A stretch of DNA of 64,000 bases, from positions 1,302,001-1,366,000 of the forward strand of contig CATNEN010000039.1 in assembly GCA_950097015.1 (NCBI GenBank), read 5' to 3'. Origin of the DNA: Macrostomum hystrix (Eukaryota > Platyhelminthes > Macrostomidae). The notes below the pieces were generated by a model that searched no databases, was not told where the DNA came from, and saw only the letters and a list, made by a program, of their open reading frames with translations. The position numbers and the translations under genes were made by a program. This document shows positions 50,701-61,435 of this stretch, one piece after another (position 1 is the stretch's first letter; each line of letters opens with the position of its first letter).

Positions 50701-53700
50701 CCTACCCATCGGAGGTGGTCCGGCTGGAGGAGGAATGGGGCAACTACCTGGCCATGCAGAAGCAGATGGACGCGGCCGTGCAGCACTTTATCGAGGCCGG
50801 TGTCTACACAAAGGCTGTGGACGCAGCCATCGGGTCGCGGCAGTGGTTGAAGGTGCCATCTCACATGCTTATCGTTTGATATAAAACCCAACGCTTAAAC
50901 GTCAGCTATACCCAGTCGATACTAACCCAATTAGTGCTCAGTTAATACGCCCTACAATGTCCCTACCTATGCACCAGGCCGTGGAAATCCTTCGCAATAT
51001 GGGCGACGCCCCGAACCTGAAGCCGTACTACGAGAAGCTGGCGATTCACTTTGCCTCCACCATGGAGCTGGAGATTGCGGAGCAGATGTACGTGCGCGCT
51101 GGCAACATCAAGCAGGCGATCGCGATGTACACCGACGCTGGCAGGCTGGAGGACGCCCACCGTCTGGCAAACAGCCACATGGACCGGCACGAGTTCAGCC
51201 AGATGTACACCAAGCAGGCTGACGAGGCTGAAGCCGCCGGCAGGTACAAGGAGGCCGAGCGCCTGTTCCTCACCATTGGCCAGGTGGATCGGGCTATTCG
51301 AATGTACCGCAATGCGCGCATGCACCAGGATACGATGCGGCTGGTGCGGCAGCATGACCCGGCTAATTTGGCACAAACCCAGGTAAGTAGGGGAGCATCA
51401 TTGTGCTGCTGACTCAACTTCGGTTGATCCTGCGGCCAAACAAGGATCACGGGCTTTACTTAAAAGGGCTACTTAACAAGGGATGTACTTTTGGTTTCAG
51501 TAAGTTGACTGTTACATAAATCCAACTTGCAAACTCAGGCGGCGGTTGCGGCGCAGCTGGCGGAGGAGGGCAACCACCGGCAGGCGGAGCAGTTCTTCCT
51601 TGACGCCGGCGACTGGAAGGCGGCGGTGAAGATGTACCGCCAGCTGGACATGTGGGAGGACGCCTACAGAGTGGCCAAGAACCACGGTGAGGGACCTGCA
51701 GCCAAGCAGGTTGCCTATTACTGGGCCAGGCACCTGGGCGGAGAATCCGCAGTTAAACTACTCACCAGGTAATCATGGTGGTTCACTGTAGATTTGCTCA
51801 TGCAAATTGAAAGCCTCAATGAGCTGTGTACAATTCTGAATTTACCCATGCAGATTTGGCCTGCTAGAGTCAGCCATCGACACCGCCATTGAGAACTCCG
51901 CCTTCGACTTCGCATTTGAGCTGTCCAAGAATCTGATGCAGCACAAGGCGCCCGAAATACACCTGAAGTACGCCATGTTCCTCGAGGACGAGGGCAAGTT
52001 TGCCGAAGCTGAGGACCACTTCATCAAGGCCAACAAGCCCAAGGAGGCCGTTCTCATGCATGTCCACGCACGAAACTGGGACGCAGCGCGTCGAGTAGCC
52101 GAGAAGCACGACAAGGACTCGATTCCTGACATCCTGGCCGGACAGGCTCGCCTGGCCTTCGAGGAGAAGGAGTTCCAGAAGGCTGAGGCCCTGCTGCTTC
52201 GGGCGGAGCGGCCTGAAATGGCTGTGAAGTTCTACAAGGAGGCCGGCATGAAGACTGACGCGCTGCGGGTGTGCAAGGAGTACCTGCCGCACAAACTGGC
52301 CGCGCTCTCCGTGAGTTCCGAGAGACTTTGTCCCCCCTCCTCCAGGTGTGAGTGGTTATCCCTGGCCTCTCTCTTTTGGAGGTTTAAGAGGCTGTCTGTA
52401 GCAGTTCTCTGATTCCGATAGTCTGTCCTTTCCAATGTAAAATAACAGATTTCTGACTCGCCTTCCTCCAGGAGGAGCTGGAATACGAAGCCACGGCGCA
52501 GAGGGCGGACGGCATACAGAGCCTTCTACGCGAAGCCAAGCAGTACGAGGCCTCCGGCAATCACCTAAAGGCGGTGGAACTGTACCTGAAGCTCACAGCT
52601 GACGTTACCAGCGACGAGTCCGTGCTAGCCGGTGCTTGGCGCAAAGCCGCCGACCTGGCTGTGAAATTCCTCAGCGCCGATAAGCACGAGAAGGTGGTGG
52701 ACATTGTGGCCAATCGGCTCAAATCAATCGGTCGGCATGCAGATGCCGCCGAGGTGTACCTCCGCGTGGAGATGGTGCAGGAATGCGTCGACGCCTACAT
52801 CAGCGCTGAGGACTGGTCCAACGCGCGCCGGGTCGCCAAGCAGCTGGAGCCACGCCTGAGTAGCTACATTGAGACCAAATACAAGGAGAGCCTTACCTCG
52901 GCTGGCAACGCTCAGGTGAGTCACAAAAGCCAAACAAAATCAATGCATCAATAACTTCTAACATGGCCTGACTCTCGGCAATCTAATCCACTTCATTAAA
53001 CAGGAGCTGGCGGCCACAGGCGATGTGAGCTCCGCAGTGGACATGCTGGCAGCCAAGGGCCAGTGGGAGAAGTGCCTGGCCATGGCCGAAAAGCAGGACT
53101 TCAAGCTGCTGCACAAGTACGTGGCCATGTACGCCACTAACCTCATCAAGGAGGGCAACACGGAGGCTGCACTGACTCTGTATGTGAAGCACGGGGCCCC
53201 CGCCTTCCAGCAGAACTATAACATCTACCGCAAGATCTTCAAGGACGTCATCAGCATGCGCGACCTGTGCAAGCCGGGTTCCTACCCTATCTGGGCAGAC
53301 CTGCGCGACTTCCTGCTCACCTTGTCGCAGAACATTGAGAAGTCACCGGACCGGGGATCCCAGGATCACGAACTGTTCGATCAGCTGCTCACAATTGCAC
53401 ACTTCTGCGCGATTCGGTGAGTACTAAGTTTGTTACAAGCCGAAACAAACATAATATAATATAATATAATATAACATAATATAATATAATATAACTTAAT
53501 ATAACATAATATATAATATAACATAATATAATATAATATAATATAATATAATATAATATAATATAACTTAATATAACATAATATAATATAATATAATATA
53601 ATATAATATAATATAATATAATATAATATAATATAATATAATATAATATCAAACAAGCGTTCCTAATTTCTTATTCCATCCTCGGACAAGTGACGCCGTT

Positions 53701-54662
53701 CACTTCTTAACTAAATCTTGCACAACTTCCACCTTGCTTCTCAACAACTTTACCTTAAACCGACCTCACTTCTCACTAACTTCACTTCACTTCACTCACC
53801 CACTCCACACCCACCTCACTCCGCACACACCTCACTCTGCGCACTACCCATAACGCGCCCATATCACTAAGCACACAATTCTCTCAAACTCTTACCGAAT
53901 TTTTTTCTTTTTATCGCCCTGGCCAACAACAACAATTTCAAGCTCCGCCATGCTATCGGATGAGTCGCTGAAGCCGCAGGCTACCAAGGTGTCCATCAGC
54001 CTGCTGCGCTACACGGAGTACATGCCGGCAGACAAGGCCTTCTACGAGGCCGGCATGATGTGCAAATCAGTCGGCTGGGACAGCATGGCCTTCGTGTTCC
54101 TCAACCACTATCTGGACCTTATCGAGGCCATCGAGGACCAGGACGACTCGTCACTGAATCACTCGGACTTTGAAGGCACCGACATACCGGCCGAGATCCC
54201 GCTACCGGCAGCGCCGTACACAAACAGCTCAGAGTACGAAGAGGTGAGCAAGCTTGGAAAGACTTGAAATTGGTTGAGCAGTTCACGGCCAGGAGGCCAC
54301 AGTGGGAGGTTGCGACATGGTTAATATCGGGATCATTCGTCCCGCAGGTGAAGGCCTGGATCCTGGAGGTGTCAATGAACCAGCGCCTCGAGCAGGCGCT
54401 GCCCAAGGACAGTCGCGGAGTGTTCGAGGCCTCGCTGATCGGCGGCAAGGCCAGCCCCTACCCGCCCTGCGTCATCACCGGCTACCCGGTGCTGGAGGCC
54501 GGCGTTCAGTTCAAGCGGGCGGACAAGACCGCCAACAAGGACGACTACAACAAGATGCTGACGGCCACGAAGATGAGCCACTCGGTGGACTGTCAGGATG
54601 TGCTCAAGTTCGTCACGGCCTGGTGTGGCAACCTGCCGATGCCCACCTACTCGTTCAAGTGA
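47762..54662 (+). CDS. IFT172: Intraflagellar transport protein 172 (IFT-B)
   Basis: Complete, 11 exons with consistent phases: 47,762-48,844, 48,954-49,853, 50,041-50,319, 50,424-50,852, 50,978-51,382, 51,539-51,768, 51,854-52,310, 52,472-52,915, 53,004-53,416, 53,943-54,243 and 54,348-54,662. The product is 1,751 residues (human about 1,749). The first 600 residues form WD40 propellers ([63 protein letters not shown]). The remainder is a TPR-type alpha-solenoid ([38 protein letters not shown]). The end [16 protein letters not shown] matches the family. IFT172 is the peripheral IFT-B subunit that acts in turnaround at the ciliary tip. AATAAA at 54,759 lies 97 bp after the stop. An acceptor-like AG lies four bases before the ATG. 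Its 3' end converges on APH1. Confidence 0.98.
53447..53651. repeat. (ATAAT)n microsatellite in IFT172 intron 9
   Basis: About 40 copies of the pentamer ATAAT, interrupted by ACTTAATATAAC and ACATAATATATA blocks, in the intron between IFT172 exons 9 and 10. The following 290 bp up to the acceptor is pyrimidine-rich with CACTTC, CTCACT and CTTCTC motifs. Confidence 0.95.
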
Positions 54663-54936
54663 TTCGATTGGTCCTCATGCAACATTTCGGCCTGACACTT
54701 TTCACTTTAACTATCTAACTGTTCTACAATGTACCTGACTGTCTCTTTTATGCTGTCCAATAAACTATTGAAGATTTAAAGTACAAGTACCGTGTAAAAT
54801 TGAAGGAGAAATAGAAAGACAACTGTCTGGACTCTTCTAGATTTAAAACCGCAGGGAAAATATGCACCTCCATTTGGTTGTCTATAATAAAAAATCCAGC
54901 CTCAAAAAAATCTGCCAGGCAGTGCAGTTTGAAAAA

Positions 54937-55190
54937 ATACACTACAGATAATACACAAAAATACACTACAGATAATACACAAAAATACACTACAGATAAT
55001 ACACAAAAATACACTACAGATAATACACAAAAATACACTACAGATAATACACAAAAATACACTACAGATAATACACAAAAATACACTACAGATAATACAC
55101 AAAAATACACTACAGATAATACACAAAAATACACTACAGATAATACACAAAAATACACTACAGATAATACACAAAAATACACTATAGTTT
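54937..55190. repeat. 24-bp minisatellite, about 10 copies
   Basis: Highly uniform units, ATACACTACAGATAATACAC plus AAAA, downstream of IFT172. Both strands are open across it (8-residue cycles) because 24 is a multiple of three. Confidence 0.95.
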
Positions 55191-55445
55191 ATCATAAAAT
55201 AAAACCATCTTGATCGAAGCACAGGCAATAGAAATCTGCTTTGAGCAGCGCATAGCGAAGTATGCAAAAATGAGCACTATGGAAAGAATTGCAAAACTAA
55301 TCCTTCAATGCTTAGCCGGCATAGATCAAAGATTAAATTGCGTAATAAGGTGGCTCAAGGTAAATCATATAAACGATTAAGAAATAACATCAAGAAAGCT
55401 CGATAAAAAATAAGGCAAAGATTTAAACCCATCACCACTGCTTCT

Positions 55446-55556
55446 GTCAGTCAGTCAGTCAGTCAGTCAGTCAGTCAGTCAGTCAGTCAGTCAGTCAGTC
55501 AGTCAGTCAGTCAGTCAGTCAGTCAGTCAGTCAGTCAGTCAGTCAGTCAGTCAGTG
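55446..55556. repeat. (CAGT)n microsatellite abutting the APH1 stop codon
   Basis: About 28 uninterrupted CAGT tetramers. On the gene strand the APH1 stop TGA at 55,559-55,557 is followed directly by CACTGACTGACT, so the 3' untranslated region begins with the array. Confidence 0.97.
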
Positions 55557-57087
55557 TCACCGCCGGCGCCTCTCGGCCCGCCGGCAGATCCAGGCGGGCG
55601 ATACCAGCGACAGCAGGAAGGCGGGAATGCAGACGCCCAGCAGGGCCAGCGACAGCAGCAGGCAGGCGGCAAGGCAGGCCAGCGTGGCGAGGGTCGGCGC
55701 CAGGGAGAGCAGAGCGTTCGAATGGTTGTTGAGCAGGGTCTGGCCAGTGGGAGGGATGAGAAGGGGTCGAGTGGTCATTTGACTGTAAATATGAACCGAT
55801 ATGAAGGTCATAGCCCCAGTTGTCATTAGGCAGGTCATATCCCCAGTGGTCATCACGCAGGTCATAGCCTCAGTGGTCATTAGGCAGGTCATAGTCCCAG
55901 TGGTCATCAGGCAGAAGCTCCCAACTCCCAGCAGCTCACCAGTAGCGAGCACAGCAGGTGGCTGGCCAAGACGACAGGCAGCAGGCGGAGCCGACCGGTC
56001 TCCAGGCAGGCGAAGGTGACGATGGTCCAGCAGATGTTCAGACAGGAGAACAGCAGTGACAGGCAGGCGGACAACAGCAGGAAGGCCTCGTGCTCGCCAG
56101 CCAGGCCGACAGAGCCGGGGCCGGACACGTCAGCCAGAAGGTTCACCATGGCGAAGGCGCCGGACATGAAGCCGAAGCCCAGGCCGCACACTGCGGGGTG
56201 TCCGGCGAGATTAGGGCGGACACAACCAAACTGATTTCATGTAGGTGCACCGTCTAGAGTGAGCACTAAAGAAATCCCAGCAAATTACCCAGCTCCCAGG
56301 TGGACAGGAAGTCCACAGACAGTCACAGTTCCCACTTCAAAGGAAGTCCGCGGACCAGCTCTGGAAGCACTGAATGAGCTCATATTGTCAACCAGCGGAC
56401 ACTCACCATAGGACAGGGTGCGCAGGTCGAGAATGCGACCGGCCGAACTGCTGCCGGCTTCCTCCGTGAGACCAATTCGATTGGCCCGACACCGCGGCGA
56501 TGTCTCTGCGGCCGGCGCCGGGTGAGCGATGGGGCCGCTAGGAGCATCGGCGACTGTGGCGTCAGCAATAGCGACCGAGTCAGCCGCTGTGGCAGCTGCT
56601 GGCTTCTCGGCCAGAGCGATTTTTTGAAGGCCGGATTCCGCCTTTCTGTAAGACATTTTAACTAAATATTTCAGCAAATTTTCACCCATATTTACTTTCG
56701 CCAGTAGTGTGATGCACCAGTGATCTGCAGGCTGCAGTTTCTCATGAAGCACTCACTTGATCAAGTAGTACAGGGCGACTCTCACCGCCTCCTGGAAAAT
56801 CACCGACACAGTCATGCCGAACGCAAGATGGCCGCGCAGAGGCGCAACAGCGTACCACACTACTGACGACAGTAGTAGCGACAGTAGCCAGAAGAACGAA
56901 CTGGAACCAGTCAAGCACACCTTTGGGCTTGCTATTTTCTACTTTCGAAATTCACAGCTGATCGAACAGCTCACCTGCAGGTCATCACGATAATCTTCAG
57001 CGGATGGCTGGCCACAGTGAAGACAAACATGACCAACACAGGTGAAAATGCCACCAGACTGCAGCCAAAGAATTCCATGAGTGTCAT
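55557..57087 (-). CDS. APH1: Gamma-secretase subunit APH-1
   Basis: Five exons with consistent phases: 57,087-56,975, 56,900-56,757, 56,645-56,407, 56,190-55,940 and 55,739-55,557, giving 309 residues (human APH1A about 265). I chose ATG 57,087 over 57,078 because MTLMEFFGCSLVAFSP aligns end to end with the family start. Seven hydrophobic segments are expected; clear ones are VLVMFVFTVA, FFWLLSLLLSSVVWY and the last two exons. The GxxxG helix is GLGFGFMSGAF, followed by MVNLLADVSGPGSVGL. APH-1 scaffolds presenilin, nicastrin and PEN-2 in the intramembrane protease that cleaves Notch and APP. The loop encoded by exon 3 is about 45 residues longer than usual and Ala/Pro-rich. One of the two conserved membrane histidines appears to be asparagine (CLNICWT); the other is kept (SHLL). 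Confidence 0.93.
55797..55916. repeat. 27-bp minisatellite in last APH1 intron
   Basis: Four to five imperfect copies of CAGGTCATAGCCCCAGTGGT plus CATTAGG in the 200-bp intron between APH1 exons 4 and 5. Confidence 0.85.
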
Positions 57088-57749
57088 ACTGCAGCTGCTG
57101 CGATGGCTGCGGAATGGGCGGCAAATTGTGCGAACTGTACAAACTCAACTGTACAGTCTAAATAAGTAATGTGGTACTAATTGTAACATATTTCAAGCCC
57201 TAGGCTAAGATTCGAACTTCTGACCTCTTGATCAGCAGTCCAAAAACCCCAACTTCCACAAACGCAACCGGCACGATCGAATTCAGTTGATGGACAGGAA
57301 GGATGCCACACCCACCCTCAATTATCCCTAATTGAGGTGTGGGTGTGACTAATGGTGCTACCCATTAACCAGCTGGACATGATCTTCAAGTCAAAAGGTC
57401 GACACTAGGCAACAACCCCTTGTTGTAGCTATAATCCGTCGTACACTTCCCTGTACAAACACACTCAAATGCACTTTAAAATCCGTATTACATCGATATT
57501 GTCTATAAGATTTTTTATTTTCGTAAGAAGCTCATTAAAAAAATCAACTGATTAACGATGGACACACATTTTTATTACTTACAGTGCAATGCAATTATTG
57601 ACAATCATTTACTCATGTATTTGTAAAGGCAGAAAATGCAGTACAAACAACAGGGTGCACAAAGTGTAACTCAATGTACAAACAAGAGAAGGAAGCAGCA
57701 GCAGCGTTGGTCGATGTCACCGAGAGCTTCCCTGACGTCAAAGCCAGTC
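57088..57749. other. Spacer between CWC27 and APH1, with tRNA-like remnant and hairpin
   Basis: On the minus strand, 57,260-57,185 reads as a tRNA-like piece with TGGACTGCTGATCAAGAGG and the B-box-like AGTTCGAATCT; no complete tRNA can be folded by eye. A near-perfect 18-bp hairpin lies at 57,307-57,347. CWC27's likely polyadenylation signal (AATAAA on the minus strand) is near 57,577. Confidence 0.45.
57307..57347. repeat. Hairpin-forming inverted repeat
   Basis: CACACCCACCCTCAATTA, a 4-base TCCC loop, then TAATTGAGGTGTGGGTGTG. The arms pair over 18 positions with a single extra base in one arm. It lies between two genes in tandem orientation. Confidence 0.85.
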
Positions 57750-60700
57750 CTAGTCGGCGCGGCCGCCGCTGAAGCCGCCGGGCCCGGTTCTGTTGGCCAG
57801 CTTGTCGGCTGCGGCCTGCCGCCTTCGCTTAGCCATCGGGTTGCGCGGGTCGTCCAGCTCGTAGCGGTCCGGCGCCGAGGCGAAGGCCGGGTCGGCCGGG
57901 TCCAGCACCCGCTTGCCCGCCGGCGCCGAGTCCGGCTGGAAAACGTGGCTGAACAGGGACGACCTGCCGCTCTCACGGCGCTCGCCCTCGCCATCCTCGC
58001 CATCGCTAGTCGCCATGGCCATGCGGGCGGCGAATTTGGCGAACATTCGCAGCGTCGCCGCTTCTCTCGCCGCCTTGGCGTCATTATCTTCGCCTTTGTC
58101 CTCTTCGCCGACTTCGCCCCGATTTCGGCGACGCTTCTTAGCAACCGCGATAGTCGCTGACGATTTCTCGTCTGCGCTGCTATCGCTGTCGCCTTTGCCA
58201 GCTGATCCCACCGCCGTAGGCTGAAGCTGCGGTGCGGGACCCGCCTTGTGCAGAGCTCGCCGCATCTTGGCCACCTCCTGCTTCAGGCGGGCGAGGCGAT
58301 CGTCGCGGCTTTCGCTCAGGCCACCGCCACCATCGGCTTCGCCGTCAACGTTTTTAGCTGCCGCAGCCGCCAAAGGCGCGTCAGTCGCAGCAGAAGTCGT
58401 GGGTTCGTTGCTCTATAATGCAAAGATTACAGTTGTACAGCCAACAGTTGTCACAGATTACAGCATACAGTTGTCACAGATTACAGCATACAGTTGTCAC
58501 AGATTACAGCCTACAGTTGTCACAGATTACAGCCTACAGTTGTCACAGATTACAGCATACAGTTGTCACAGAAAGCAGTTTTTGGACATTAAAGACGACA
58601 GTTTGCCAATTCAGAACTGCCGAGTGCTCACCGCAACGGGTAGAATAGGCGCAGTCTCCGAGCTCAGTTTGGGATCATTCAACAAATCGTGTGAGCTCAT
58701 AATCTTCTTCCTCTTTCTGCCTCCATCGTCTTCATCTCCAGCTCCCTCGGCCTCTTCGGCTTCGTCGCCAAACGAGAGGAGAGCGAAATTTCTAGTAGCT
58801 TTCGCCTCTGATCGCGTCTTTGTTTTTGCTTTGATCTTGCCGCCCCCGGATTCCTTGGCAGCCGCCTCAGCTGCCTGTCGCCGGCGCTCAAGGAGCTCCA
58901 GCTGCTCGGGGCGCGCTGCCACATCCGGGAACGGATTCTCGATAACGCGTGCCGAGATTATGCGCTGCGGGTTTAGAGGCCGCTCCTGCTGGTCGGTCTC
59001 GCATTCGGCCAGGCGGAGCATGTTGAACAGCGAGTTGCCCACCACCTGCCAATGAGCGGAGTGTCAGGCGGGGATGGTGAAGTCAGGAGTGAATGGAAGA
59101 GTGACAGGCGGAGTGAAGTGAGGAGTGACAGGCGGAGTGAAGTCAGGAGTGACAGGCGGAGTGAAGTGAGGAGTGACAAGCGGGGATGGTGAAGTGAGGA
59201 GTGACAGGCGGGGATGGTGAAGTGAGGAGTGACAGGCGGGGATGGTGAAGTGAGGAGTGACAGGCGGGGATAGTGCAGTGAGGAGTGACAGGAATTGAGT
59301 GAGCAGTAGTGACAGGCAGTGCGTGAGACCAACCTGTCCGAAGATGGTATTGTGCTTCTCCAGCTCAGGTGTTGGACCCAGCGTGAAGAAGAACTGGCTG
59401 GCATTCTGGCCGGGCTGCAGGCAGGCCATGGCCAGAAGGCCGCGCCGGTTGAAGCGAAGCCGCGAGTGCAACTCCAGGCCGAACGGCTTGCCGAAGGCGC
59501 TCTCGCCGCCCTCGCCGGAGCCGGTGGGGTCGCCACCCTGGCGGGCATAATTTTGAAGCTTGTTACTGGTAGAAGCATGGGGATTTCAAGAACTTCTAAA
59601 TATTCTTAACCATGTCCTTTAGCTTATATCCTCATCGAACTAATTTTATACACTGGCTTTCCCTCATACTCTTACCAACTGACCCACATCCTCTTAAAAT
59701 CCTTATCCCACTTGACCCACATCCTCAGCACATTTGATTCTTATCATAGCTGACCCATCCTTATCCCAGCTGACCCTTCCTCATAAAAGCTGACCCATCC
59801 TTATCCCAGCTGACCCATCCTCATCTCAGCTGACCCATCCTCATAAAAGCTGACCCATCCTTATCCCAGCTGACCCATCCTCATCTCAGCTGACCCATCC
59901 TCATAAAAGCTGACCCATCCTTATCCCAGCTGACCCATCCTCATCTGAGCTGACCCATCCTCATAAAAGCTGACCCATCCTTATCCCAGCTGAGCCGTCT
60001 TCATCCCAGCTGACCAACCTCATCTTAGCTGACCCATCCTCATAAAAGCTGACCCATCCTCATCTTAGCTGACCCATCCTCATCCCAGCTGAGACATCCT
60101 CATAAAAGCTGACCCATCCATATCCCAGCTGACCCATCGTCATCTCAGCAGACCCATCCTCATCTCAGCTGACCCATCCTCATCTTAGCTGACCCATCCT
60201 CATCTCAGCTGACCCATCCTCATAAAAGTTGACCCATCCTTATCCCAGCTGACCCATCCTCATCTCAGCTGACCCATCCTCATAAAAGCTGACCCATCCT
60301 CATCTTAGCTGACCCATCCTCATCCCAGCTGAGACATCCTCATAAAAGCTGACCCATCCTTATCCAAGCTGACCCATCCTCATCTCAGCTGACCCATCCT
60401 CATAAAAGCTGACCCATCCTTATCCCAGCTGACCCATCCTCATCTCAGCTGACCCATCCTCATAAAAGCTGACCCATCCTTATCCCAGCTGAGCCGTCTT
60501 CATCCCAGCTGACCAACCTCATCTTAGCTGACCCATCCTCATAAAAGCTGACCCATCCTCATCTTAGCTGACCCATCCACATCCCAGCTGAGACATCCTC
60601 ATAAAAGCTGACCCATCCTTATCCCAGCTGACCCATCGTCATCTCAGCTGACCCATCCTCATAAAAGCTGACCCATCCTCATCTCAGCTGACCCATCCTC

Positions 60701-61425
60701 ATAAAAGCTGACCCATCCTCATAAAAGCTGACCCATCCTTATCCCAGCTGACCCATCCTCATCTCAGCTGACCCATCCTCATAAAAGCTGACCCATCCTC
60801 ATCTCAGCTGACCCATCCTCATCCCAGCTGAGACATCCTCATAAAAGCTGACCCATCCTTATCCCAGCTGACCCATCCTCATCTCAGCTGACCCATCCTC
60901 ATAAAAGCTGACCCATCCTTATCCCAGCTGACCCATCCTCATCTCAGCTGACCCATCCTCATAAAAGCTGACCCATCCTCATCTTAGCTGACCCATCCTC
61001 ATCTCAGCTGACCCATCCTCATAAAAGCTGACCCATCCTTATCCCAGCTGACCCATCCTCATCTTAGCTGACCCATCCTCATCTTAGCTGACCCATCCTC
61101 ATCTTAGCTGACCCATCCTCATCTTAGCTGACCCATCCTCATCTTAGCTGACCCATCCTCATCTTAGCTGACCCATCCTTATCCCAGCTGACCCATCCTC
61201 ATCCCAGCTGACTCCCCGATTCTTAATTCTCACCTGCACAATGAAGTCCTTGACCACTCTGTGGAACACAGTGTCATCGTAGTAGCCCTCCAGGCACAGT
61301 TGGACAAAGTTTCTGCAGGCCTTGGGAGCTTCCTTGGACCAGAGCTCGATGTCCAGGTTGCCCACAGAGGTCTGCAGCAGGACGCGGCCCTTCGTGGGCG
61401 GCTCCAGCACGTAGATTGAGCTCAT
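57750..61425 (-). CDS. CWC27: Spliceosome-associated cyclophilin CWC27
   Basis: Four exons, all phase 0: 61,425-61,234, 59,537-59,334, 59,045-58,632 and 58,412-57,750, giving 490 residues (human 472). Residues 1-165 are the cyclophilin domain: MSSIYVLEPPTKGRVLL, DIELWSKEAPKACRNFVQLC, DDTVFHRVVKDFIVQGGDPT, RGLLAMACLQPGQNASQFFF and KHNTIFGQ. The catalytic tryptophan position is glutamate, as is usual in CWC27, so prolyl isomerase activity is doubtful. The tail has NFALLSFGDEAEEAEG, SSHDLLNDPKLSS and a basic C-terminus with DDPRNPMAKRRRQAA, all family marks. CWC27 joins the activated spliceosome and pairs with CWC22 for exon-junction complex loading. An acceptor-like CTTCTCCGCAG lies four bases before the ATG. 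APH1 follows in the same orientation 662 bp downstream. Confidence 0.96.
58430..58572. repeat. 23-bp minisatellite in CWC27 intron 3
   Basis: Six copies of CAGTTGTCACAGATTACAGC plus ATA or CTA in the 219-bp intron between CWC27 exons 3 and 4. Confidence 0.93.
59060..59312. repeat. Minisatellite in CWC27 intron 2
   Basis: Alternating units of GTGAGGAGTGACAGGCGG with or without GGATGGTGAA (about 18 and 27 bp), roughly eleven in all, occupying most of the intron between CWC27 exons 2 and 3. Confidence 0.92.
59740..61212. repeat. 20-bp minisatellite in CWC27 intron 1
   Basis: About 73 copies of a 20-bp unit, AGCTGACCCATCCTCATCTC. Distinct variants end in ATAAA, TTATCCC, CATCTTA or CATCCC, and occasional units read GAGCCGTCTTC or GAGACATCC. 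The variants recur in the same order (CTC, AAA, TCC), so the array has expanded in blocks of about 60 bp. Many units contain the E-box core CAGCTG. Confidence 0.96.
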
Positions 61426-61435
61426 GGCGCTGCGG

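Larger units (their letters stand above)
54663..55556. other. Convergent spacer between IFT172 and APH1
   Basis: Contains the IFT172 3' untranslated region with AATAAA at 54,759-54,764, a 24-bp minisatellite and a CAGT microsatellite, both listed separately. The stretch 55,190-55,445 is AT-rich with nothing recognised. Confidence 0.6.

Noticed and set aside
54878-55213. YTTDNTQK repeat protein
   Set aside because: 24-bp minisatellite downstream of IFT172; open on both strands because the period is divisible by three.
57185-57260. A functional tRNA gene
   Set aside because: Only a B-box-like piece and an anticodon-arm-like piece are seen; the acceptor and D arms do not pair. Treated as a tRNA-like remnant.
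57636-58160. Plus-strand frame of 174 codons
   Set aside because: Antisense to the last CWC27 exon, which has clear family motifs at its C-terminus.
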